Part shown: one piece after another, positions 1 to 5,191 of the stretch | Numbering within the stretch: position 1 is the stretch's first letter | How the letters are laid out: each line of letters opens with the position of its first letter | Source: Sphaerochaeta sp. | Lineage (GTDB): Bacteria; Spirochaetota; Spirochaetia; Sphaerochaetales; Sphaerochaetaceae | NCBI GenBank assembly: GCA_003446545.1 | Contig: DMAO01000164.1 | Coordinates: 1-5,191, forward strand | DNA: 5,191 nucleotides | Direction: 5' to 3' | The notes under the pieces: model-generated | What the model saw: only the letters and a program-made list of their open reading frames with translations | Told to the model about the DNA's origin: nothing | Database searches by the model: none | Program-made: the position numbers and the translations under genes

Positions 1-388
1 CAACGATACCAATGACAATAAAGTAGTTGGCTGTTCCCTTTCCGGTCTCAGCCAACGCATCACAAGCGCAAGCACTGGTCTTGCCCTGCATCCAAGCGGA
101 GAGACCGATGGCCATTCCACCAAAGACGCCAACGCCAAGGGCGAGCATGGAGGAAGCACCTGCTGCAATAGCGGCAGCGATGAAATTCATAAGCAGGAAC
201 CCGTAGATGGTCTGTGTCAGTGGAGCACCAGCGAAAGCGACCATGATAAAGGGAGCAGGCTTACCGTTCGCATAACATTTCTTCCAGCCGCCAACTGCTG
301 CCTGAGCTGCAGCACCTGCACCAAGACCGGAACCTAGAGCTGAAAGGGACAGGGCGCAAGCCAGTCCGATAAATTCCACATTAGCCAT
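1..388 (-). CDS. atpK: V-type ATP synthase/ATPase subunit K (proteolipid, rotor ring), 3' end cut by window edge
   Basis: Proteolipid that forms the membrane rotor ring and carries the transported ion past subunit I. The frame starts at ATG 388 (protein begins MANVEFIGLACAL) and stays open for 129 codons to the left edge with no stop, so it is partial. It is very hydrophobic and glycine/alanine rich. Helix 1 spans about residues 5-33, helix 2 about 45-75, helix 3 about 78-102, and helix 4 begins about 118. This is the duplicated two-hairpin, four-helix form of about 140-160 residues. In hairpin 1 the ion-binding carboxylate position holds Gln59 (APLTQTIYGF), as in Enterococcus NtpK. The essential Glu of helix 4 should be the next codon beyond the edge; the last visible base on this strand is G, which fits GAA/GAG but does not prove it. 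Thr58, Gln59, Tyr62 and Gln101 match residues around the Na+ site in NtpK. The start is supported by AAGGAG 5 bases upstream. Last visible gene of the operon. Alternative symbol: ntpK. Confidence 0.95.
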   Translation of the reverse strand, partial: MANVEFIGLACALSLSALGSGLGAGAAAQAAVGGWKKCYANGKPAPFIMVAFAGAPLTQTIYGFLLMNFIAAAIAAGASSMLALGVGVFGGMAIGLSAWMQGKTSACACDALAETGKGTANYFIVIGIV

Positions 389-393
389 GTTTT

Positions 394-399
394 CTCCTT
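394..399 (-). promoter_or_regulatory. Ribosome binding site of atpK
   Basis: On the minus strand the sequence reads AAGGAG followed by AAAAC and then ATG, giving a 5-base spacer. This is a strong Shine-Dalgarno match and fixes the atpK start at 388. It sits one base downstream of the small hairpin at 401-416, so ribosome access and hairpin folding could affect each other (inference). Confidence 0.85.
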
Positions 400-400
400 A

Positions 401-416
401 GTTGTTCGTAAACAAC
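401..416 (-). repeat. Small intergenic inverted repeat (hairpin) between atpI and atpK
   Basis: The minus strand reads GTTGTT-TACG-AACAAC: a perfect 6-base stem with a 4-base loop, filling half of the 31-base atpI-atpK gap. Only two of the six pairs are G-C and no U-run follows, so it is too weak and wrongly placed for an intrinsic terminator. The loop UACG belongs to the UNCG tetraloop class, although the closing pair is U-A rather than the usual C-G. It could be an mRNA processing or stability element that lets atpK be expressed more highly than the genes before it, or it could be chance. The repeat itself is seen directly; any function is inference. Confidence 0.45.
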
Positions 417-419
417 GAT

Positions 420-2258
420 TCAGTTTTCTTGTACCGTCTGTGAGAACGGTTCATATGAGATTCCAGTCCACTCCATACCGAGTTGCCCGGAAAATTCCAA
501 AAGATTCAGTCGTACACCATGTACCACTACTGAGAGCAATCCCATAACCAGGTTAAGGGAGTGCCCGATTATCAGAACCAGGACACCAGCTATAGCTGCA
601 AAACCTGAGAGCATTCCACCAGCCATACTGTTGAAACTCTGCGCTATCGCAACAGATGCCATACCAACAGCAAACAGACGAATGTAACTCATGATATTTG
701 AGAAGCAGCTGATTGTATTCAGGAATGTAGTGAAAAATCCACCCAAACCGGAGGCCAGGCCCTTACCAAACCGAATACCAGGGCCCTGGGAACCAAATAC
801 CACAACCAGAAGAAACCCAAGCCCAACTGCTCCTCCAACTAGGGAAAAGTTGACACTTTCACCGACTACGAGCTGCAATACGACAAAGTAGAGTGCCAAC
901 ACGGCGATCATCCAACCAAAATCAGCAAACAAGCTCATATCCTTTTTGGGGATCTTATGCACGATATTCAACACACATGCAAGCGAGAGCTGGACCGTCC
1001 CAATGATGAAACAGAACTTCATCACTTGGTTCTGAGCCGTGACAGCATCAATACCAAAGAGTTCTGGATAGTTGGAAATCGAAGGTATGACCAGCCTCTG
1101 CAGGAAGGGAATGGATTCAAGGATCATCTTCGAACCAAACCAGGTACCTGTCAACGTCCCCCAGATGATAGTGGCAATACTTAAAACATAGATAAGCAGT
1201 ACCATGGTGGTTGCCTTCCTTGCCTTGATATGCATACCGAAAGCAGCTAAGAGGAAGACCAGACCGTAGCCTGCATCCCCTATTATCATGGCAAAGAACA
1301 GGCTGAAGAACAGCAGGAACCAAAGGCTGATGTCGTTTTCCCTATATCCTGGAACCGTCCCCAGGATATCGAACAACGGCTTGATGATACCAACACCCTT
1401 TGCATACTTTACCTGAGTGGGAGGGTTGTCCTCTTTTGTAGGGTCATCAATCAGATAAGCCCACCCTTGGTTGGAAGCAAACTTGCTGAAAGCATTCTCC
1501 TCAGGGGCGGGAAGATACCCGGTGATCCATGTGAGATCCTCCCCTCCATCAGAATTTGCATAGACCTGGTCAAATCGAAGTTCCTGCTCTGCACGATCCA
1601 TCCTGTACTGGTAAGCATCAAGATAGGTACCTGCCTCCCTGAAACTGGCATCAATCTCAACAAGGCGTTGCCGGTCATAGGCATTTCGTTCTTGGAGCTC
1701 AACTAGTCCCAGCTCTGGAAGGGTGAGGCGTGTTACGCCAACAGTGTTATCAAGATCTGCATCCACAACAGCTATAGCCTGAAGTGATCCCATAGGGGCC
1801 AATTCGATATAGGGGATGGATGAGTCGAGAGCCTTCAAATCTTTTTTGGTGAGTGTGTAGAAAGCAAGGCTGACCCCATCTCTGGCAAGTCTGTCAATCT
1901 CTTTAGGGTCAAAATCACCCCAAGGTCGCAATTGCTCAATGAGTACAGAGTCCTTTGTCACCTCTTCCTCGAGCTTAGAGCGGGTTTCAAGCAGTTGCTG
2001 ATACCGGTCATGAAGCTCAACGAATACCTCTTCAGATACACTTTTCTGCTTTGGGGCTTTTTTGCTGTCTACCTTTTCAAGAATGCTGCTACGAACCTTT
2101 ACCAGCTCATCATACTGCTTCTTGAGAACTTCACCCCTCTCTGTACGGACGCTCTCTGTAAAGATGTGCATTACACCCTCTTTGCGTAGAGTCTTCAGCA
2201 TCGAGTTCTTATTATGGGCCTGGACAATGACAGATACTTTTTTCATCGGAACAATCAT
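420..2258 (-). CDS. atpI: V-type ATP synthase/ATPase subunit I (membrane stator, a-subunit homologue)
   Basis: The 612-residue stator subunit provides the ion half-channels facing the K ring and anchors the peripheral stalks. Residues 1 to about 305 are soluble, with heptad-like charged helices at about 40-110 and 185-230 (coiled-coil arms). Residues about 311-588 are membrane-embedded with roughly eight segments: 311-326, 327-342, 350-372, 413-432, 445-466, 470-488, about 504-545 and about 553-585. The family motif SYIRLFAVGMA (524-534) carries Arg527, the equivalent of the essential Arg735 of yeast Vph1p. A second conserved Arg, R583, lies in HGVRLNLLEF near the C-terminus, where the family motif also has Arg (yeast R799). 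Length is normal for the bacterial I subunit (about 600-650). The start at 2258 is preferred over the in-frame Met5 because AAAGGAGG lies 6 bases upstream of it, against 18 for Met5. It starts one base after the atpD stop (TGA-T-ATG), suggesting translational coupling; the stop is TGA at 422-420. Alternative symbol: ntpI. Confidence 0.97.
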   Translation of the reverse strand: MIVPMKKVSVIVQAHNKNSMLKTLRKEGVMHIFTESVRTERGEVLKKQYDELVKVRSSILEKVDSKKAPKQKSVSEEVFVELHDRYQQLLETRSKLEEEVTKDSVLIEQLRPWGDFDPKEIDRLARDGVSLAFYTLTKKDLKALDSSIPYIELAPMGSLQAIAVVDADLDNTVGVTRLTLPELGLVELQERNAYDRQRLVEIDASFREAGTYLDAYQYRMDRAEQELRFDQVYANSDGGEDLTWITGYLPAPEENAFSKFASNQGWAYLIDDPTKEDNPPTQVKYAKGVGIIKPLFDILGTVPGYRENDISLWFLLFFSLFFAMIIGDAGYGLVFLLAAFGMHIKARKATTMVLLIYVLSIATIIWGTLTGTWFGSKMILESIPFLQRLVIPSISNYPELFGIDAVTAQNQVMKFCFIIGTVQLSLACVLNIVHKIPKKDMSLFADFGWMIAVLALYFVVLQLVVGESVNFSLVGGAVGLGFLLVVVFGSQGPGIRFGKGLASGLGGFFTTFLNTISCFSNIMSYIRLFAVGMASVAIAQSFNSMAGGMLSGFAAIAGVLVLIIGHSLNLVMGLLSVVVHGVRLNLLEFSGQLGMEWTGISYEPFSQTVQEN

Positions 2259-2259
2259 A

Positions 2260-2871
2260 TCAGGCCTCCTTTACCAGTTTTTTCTTGGCTATCTTTCCCC
2301 GCACTACTGCAGCGGTCTGCTGGTCACCCAGATAGATGGCAATCTTGCGAATATTCTCTTTGGCTTCAGGAATCTTTACCTTCTCAAAGAGATTGACCCG
2401 CTGGCTGGTGGTCCTCAGCTCCCGGTTCAGCAATCTCACCTGCTGTTCAAGGGTAGCTATCAGGGCATCAAAGCGGGATACATCACGTAGACTCTTGAGA
2501 GCTTGATCAACCCAAAGCGGATAGTCATCCAGGTCATAGCTGATGCTCTGGAAGGAAAGCTCCTTGAAAATGGGAATGGATACCCCTGCGATATTTCCTG
2601 TTGAACGCTCCACCCTGTCTATCTTGATCAGAGTATCAAGGTCCAGTTCATCGGGAAATGCCGTATTTTCATTGAAGACCGCTATCCACACCTGCATCGC
2701 CAAGACCAGTTGCTTTTGCTGTTGTCGCATCTGCTCAACTTCATTCTCTATCTGTCGGATTACCATCTGTAACTGTTGTTTTTTCAGTTGCAAGGTCGGC
2801 AGATAGCGCTGAAACTGCTTGAGGCGATCCTTCTGTAGCTTTTGCTCGTTTTTCGTCAGTTTGACTACCAT
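2260..2871 (-). CDS. atpD: V-type ATP synthase/ATPase subunit D (central stalk)
   Basis: The 203-residue central rotor shaft subunit turns inside the A3B3 hexamer and transmits torque to the K ring. It has the typical antiparallel coiled-coil build: a long charged/glutamine-rich N-terminal helix (about 5-65, with a Q-rich stretch at 44-55), a central segment (about 66-115), and a long C-terminal helix (about 120-200). The latter contains the family-like block RTTSQRVNLFEKVKIP (153-168), which matches the RRVNALE...IP pattern of D subunits, and ends in a lysine-rich tail. The length is typical of the family (about 200-210). It begins 9 bases after the atpB stop and ends one base before atpI starts, so it lies firmly inside the operon. 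It should not be confused with F-type atpD (beta subunit). Alternative symbol: ntpD. Confidence 0.95.
   Translation of the reverse strand: MVVKLTKNEQKLQKDRLKQFQRYLPTLQLKKQQLQMVIRQIENEVEQMRQQQKQLVLAMQVWIAVFNENTAFPDELDLDTLIKIDRVERSTGNIAGVSIPIFKELSFQSISYDLDDYPLWVDQALKSLRDVSRFDALIATLEQQVRLLNRELRTTSQRVNLFEKVKIPEAKENIRKIAIYLGDQQTAAVVRGKIAKKKLVKEA
2265..2272 (-). promoter_or_regulatory. Ribosome binding site of atpI
   Basis: On the minus strand AAAGGAGG is followed by a 6-base spacer and ATG at 2258. It is a near-perfect anti-16S match lying entirely within the last codons of atpD, so ribosomes finishing atpD cover it. It decides the atpI start in favour of Met1 over Met5. Confidence 0.85.
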
Positions 2872-2874
2872 CGT

Positions 2875-2882
2875 CCCCCCTT
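2875..2882 (-). promoter_or_regulatory. Probable ribosome binding site of atpD
   Basis: The minus strand reads AAGGGGGG, then ACG, then ATG at 2871. The AA comes from the TAA stop of atpB. The six-G run offers several overlapping partial Shine-Dalgarno registers rather than one good AGGAGG core, so initiation may depend partly on termination of atpB (inference). Confidence 0.6.
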
Positions 2883-4188
2883 AGTCAACCGACTTGTTTG
2901 GCCAACGGTTGAGAATCAAATCGCTCTTCAATCCTGTCTCATTTGGTTCAAAACACTCGGAGAGGATCTCCCAACCCAAATCCAAGGCTTGCTCAAGGGG
3001 GATGTTGACACTAAGGTCCATCAGCTTGTCCTCAAACAGGTTGCCATACTTCAGTAGCTTCTCATCCCACTCAGTCATCATGAAGCCCATGGACTTCTTT
3101 TCCACTGACTCCTTGTAGGAAGCGAACAACTTGATCATACCATCCATGAGGGAACGGTGATCATCACGGGTATCCTGGTTGACCTGCTGCTTCAAACGCG
3201 AGAGGGAACCAAAAGGCTCGATCCTTCCACCCTTGAGGTAGTACTGGCCTTCGGTGATATAGCCTGTATTGTCAGGAACCGGGTGAGTGACATCATCACC
3301 AGGCATCGTAGTGACAGCCAGGATGGTAAGTGATCCGGCCCCTTCAAAGTCGACAGCCTTCTCATAGCGTGAAGCCAAGGAACTGTAGAGGTCTCCAGGG
3401 TATCCACGATTGGAGGGGACCTGGTCCATAGTAATGGCCATTTCCTTCATAGAGTCAGCAAAGTTGGTCATATCGGTAAGCAGAACCAGAACCTTCTTGC
3501 CATCGAGAGCAAAATGCTCTGCAACAGCCAAAGACATATCCGGGACAAGCATACACTCAACGGTTGGGTCACTCGCTGTATGGACAAACATGATTGTCCT
3601 ACTCATGGCACCACTCTTTTCCAAGGTGTCCTTGAAGAAGAGATAATCGTCATACTTCAGTCCCATGCCACCGAGTATGATCAGGTCTACCTCAGCCTGC
3701 ATTGCAATTCGGGCCAACAAGGGATTGTAGGGTTCACCACTAACAGAGAAGATCGGCAGCTTCTGACTCTCAACAAGGGTATTGAAGACATCAATCATCG
3801 GGATACCGGTACGGATCATGTTCCTGGGGATGATTCTCTTGGCAGGGTTGACTGCAGGACCGCCGATATCAATCATATTCTCGGTCAGGGAAGGTCCCTT
3901 GTCACGGGGTTTACCTGTACCATCAAACACGCGTCCAAGAAGGTTTTCGCTGTAGGATACCCGCATGGGAACCCCCAGGAAGCGGATTTGGTCTCCGGTG
4001 GAAACACCCTGTGCCCCTGCAAATATTTGCAATGAGACCAAGTCGTTATCAAGCTTGATGACGTTAGCATAACTTTCGCCATGGGAGGAAGACACTATGG
4101 CAAGATCTCCATTGCTGACCCCTTCTGCACGTACGGTTATGACGTTTCCCACAATTGATTCTATCTTTGAATATACTTTTTGCATCAT
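2881..4188 (-). CDS. atpB: V-type ATP synthase/ATPase subunit B (non-catalytic nucleotide-binding subunit)
   Basis: The 435-residue B subunit alternates with A in the A3B3 headpiece. The N-terminal beta-barrel covers about 1-75 ([16 protein letters not shown]). The nucleotide-binding fold covers about 90-340, with [10 protein letters not shown] (85-94) and [20 protein letters not shown] (128-147). At 148-160 [13 protein letters not shown] replaces the P-loop: it lacks GKT/S, as expected for a non-catalytic subunit. Also visible are [15 protein letters not shown] (236-250), [18 protein letters not shown] (261-278) and a block at 294-314 with [22 protein letters not shown] at 328-332 places the probable arginine finger at Arg331, and a helical C-terminal domain follows. 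At 435 residues it is shorter than the usual 460-470. Two ATGs stand in tandem: the one at 4185 has a 6-base spacer from AAGGGG and the one at 4188 only 3, so Met2 may be the real start. The gap from the atpA stop is 7 bases. It should not be confused with F-type atpB (subunit a). Alternative symbol: ntpB. Confidence 0.97.
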   Translation of the reverse strand: MMQKVYSKIESIVGNVITVRAEGVSNGDLAIVSSSHGESYANVIKLDNDLVSLQIFAGAQGVSTGDQIRFLGVPMRVSYSENLLGRVFDGTGKPRDKGPSLTENMIDIGGPAVNPAKRIIPRNMIRTGIPMIDVFNTLVESQKLPIFSVSGEPYNPLLARIAMQAEVDLIILGGMGLKYDDYLFFKDTLEKSGAMSRTIMFVHTASDPTVECMLVPDMSLAVAEHFALDGKKVLVLLTDMTNFADSMKEMAITMDQVPSNRGYPGDLYSSLASRYEKAVDFEGAGSLTILAVTTMPGDDVTHPVPDNTGYITEGQYYLKGGRIEPFGSLSRLKQQVNQDTRDDHRSLMDGMIKLFASYKESVEKKSMGFMMTEWDEKLLKYGNLFEDKLMDLSVNIPLEQALDLGWEILSECFEPNETGLKSDLILNRWPNKSVD

Positions 4189-4191
4189 CTA

Positions 4192-4197
4192 CCCCTT
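4192..4197 (-). promoter_or_regulatory. Ribosome binding site of atpB
   Basis: The minus strand reads TAAGGGGTAGATGATG. The AAGGGG core shares its AA with the TAA stop of atpA. The spacer is 3 bases to the first ATG (4188) and 6 to the second (4185), which favours the second as the main start. The overlap with the stop suggests coupling of atpA and atpB translation. Confidence 0.65.
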
Positions 4198-5191
4198 ACA
4201 TCAACTTCTCGGCAACGGCGTCAAACTGCACGAACTTGCCCTTATAGAGTTTCTGTATCTCAGATTCTATCTGGGTGAACCGTTCACTCTTGAACTCAAC
4301 GTTATTCCAGTCCAGGAAATTCTGTCTGACCGTATTGAAGAAGGAACGAACCTGTTTCTTGTTCTCAAGCTCATACTTGGCTGCAAGGACTAAAAACAAG
4401 AGCTCAAACACATGCCGTTGCCTATCAACCGAAACGGATGAGTCAACTGGGTCAAAGGAGTTCTGCTGCAGATAACAGGCATCGATGAGCTCACTCTTCT
4501 GGTAGACGACATAGTCTGCGATGGAAGTACCTTCCTCACCGACAACCTTCATCATCTGGTTGACCTCACCTCCCCTAAAGAGAATTGATCGGGCATAGTC
4601 AACCTTGTTGCTTGCAATGATACCCTCATACTTGGACCAAGACCCGAGAGGGTCGATGGCGGGATACTTACGTGCATCACTGCGTTCACGGCTCAACCCA
4701 TGGAAAGCTCCGACAACCTTCAGGGTTGCCTGGGTCACAGGCTCCTCGAAGTTTCCTCCGGCGGGACTTACAGTCCCTCCGATAGTGACAGAGCCGATAC
4801 GTCCATCCTTAAGCCTCACTTTTCCTGCACGCTCATAGAACTCTGCTATGCGGCTTTCAAGGTATGCTGGAAAGGCCTCTTCGCCGGGAATTTCCTCAAG
4901 ACGGCCACTCATCTCACGCATTGCCTGAGCCCAACGGGATGTGGAATCAGCAAGCAGGAGGATGTTCAAGCCCATCTGGCGGTAATACTCGGCCATGGTC
5001 ACCGCGGTATATACCGAAGCTTCACGGCTTGCAACTGGCATTGAGGAGGTATTACAGATAATGATGGTCCTTTCCATCAGGGAGCGTCCGGTCTTGGGGT
5101 CTGTCAGCTCAGGGAACTCCTTGAGTACCTCGACAACCTCACCTGCTCGCTCGCCACAGGCGGCGATGATGACTATGTCAACATCAGCATT
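4196..5191 (-). CDS. atpA: V-type ATP synthase/ATPase subunit A (catalytic), C-terminal part; 5' end cut by window edge
   Basis: The catalytic subunit hydrolyses or makes ATP in the A3B3 headpiece. The frame is open from the right edge through 331 codons to TAA at 4198-4196. An internal ATG at 5077 is codon 39 of the visible part and is not the start, because conserved family sequence continues upstream of it. The fragment begins NADVDIVIIAACGERAGEVV; Glu14 of CGER is the catalytic general base (family GCGERGNE). Then come EFPELTDPKTGRSLMERT, NTSSMPVASREASVYTAVTM and LLLADSTSRWAQAMREMSGR (visible residues about 78-97, holding the Walker B Asp82). Next are GRLEEIPGEEAFPAYLESR, SPAGGNFEEPVTQATLKVVG and a block with ARKYPAIDPLGSWSKY. 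The tail is the helical C-terminal domain ending FDAVAEKLM. The non-homologous insert, P-loop and N-terminus lie outside the window; full A subunits are about 580-600 residues, so a little over half is visible. First visible gene of the operon. Alternative symbol: ntpA. Confidence 0.97.
   Translation of the reverse strand, partial: NADVDIVIIAACGERAGEVVEVLKEFPELTDPKTGRSLMERTIIICNTSSMPVASREASVYTAVTMAEYYRQMGLNILLLADSTSRWAQAMREMSGRLEEIPGEEAFPAYLESRIAEFYERAGKVRLKDGRIGSVTIGGTVSPAGGNFEEPVTQATLKVVGAFHGLSRERSDARKYPAIDPLGSWSKYEGIIASNKVDYARSILFRGGEVNQMMKVVGEEGTSIADYVVYQKSELIDACYLQQNSFDPVDSSVSVDRQRHVFELLFLVLAAKYELENKKQVRSFFNTVRQNFLDWNNVEFKSERFTQIESEIQKLYKGKFVQFDAVAEKLM

Noticed and set aside
401..416. 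Hairpin as an intrinsic terminator between atpI and atpK
   Set aside because: The stem is short and A-U rich, no U-run follows on the transcribed strand, and a ribosome binding site for atpK comes immediately after it.
2062..2490. Plus-strand open frame of 142 codons spanning the atpD-atpI junction
   Set aside because: It is antisense to the ends of two well-supported genes. Its serine/leucine/phenylalanine-rich composition comes from reading the complement of charged coiled-coil sequence, and no ribosome binding site was noted.
2875..2880. Six-base C run as a possible frameshift or sequencing error
   Set aside because: It falls between the atpB stop and the atpD start, and both genes have intact, full-length frames, so no frame disruption results.
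3514..4035. Plus-strand open frame of 173 codons
   Set aside because: It lies wholly antisense to atpB, which is strongly conserved. The translation has no recognisable domain and a composition typical of an antisense shadow.
4700..5044. Plus-strand open frame of 114 codons
   Set aside because: It is entirely antisense to the conserved catalytic region of atpA, with no family resemblance.
4196..5077. Taking ATG 5077 as the start of atpA
   Set aside because: The frame stays open to the right edge, and the 38 upstream codons encode conserved A-subunit sequence including the catalytic CGER motif, so the gene is simply cut by the window.

Overview
The window is the core of a V-type (A/V-type, rotary) ATPase operon. 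Every gene lies on the minus strand, so transcription runs from the right end to the left end. In transcription order the genes are: atpA (catalytic A subunit, 5' end outside the window), atpB (non-catalytic B subunit), atpD (central-stalk D subunit), atpI (membrane stator subunit I/a) and atpK (proteolipid rotor-ring subunit K, 3' end outside the window). The two partial genes at the edges have no start or no stop inside the window, but both read open to the edge. Coding density is close to total; the largest intergenic gap is 31 bases, between atpI and atpK.

Organism: the A-B-D-I-K order without the C, F or G/H genes between them is, from general knowledge, the compact arrangement of spirochaetes, chlamydiae and some Bacteroidetes. 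The protein wording (for example the short B subunit and its degenerate P-loop region [13 protein letters not shown]) looks most like spirochaetes of the Treponema/Sphaerochaeta type. The intermediate base composition and good Shine-Dalgarno sites agree with this. The genus is a guess from memory, not a search result.

Layout: 4196-5191 atpA (C-terminal 331 codons); 2881-4188 atpB; 2260-2871 atpD; 420-2258 atpI; 1-388 atpK (first 129 codons). Intergenic gaps in transcription order are 7, 9, 1 and 31 bases. Each of the four downstream genes has a purine-rich ribosome binding site, and three of these sites overlap or abut the preceding stop codon, which suggests translational coupling. The atpI-atpK gap also holds a small perfect hairpin next to the atpK ribosome binding site.

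How they work together: A and B form the catalytic hexamer, D is the coiled-coil axle inside it, I is the membrane stator with the ion half-channels, and K forms the rotating ring. The visible part of K keeps the residues that line the Na+ site in the Enterococcus hirae ring (equivalents of T64, Q65, Y68 and Q110), so the enzyme may be Na+-coupled. No promoter, terminator, RNA gene, mobile element or CRISPR array was seen. I found no undescribed system here; the window is an ordinary housekeeping operon with a few points worth checking.
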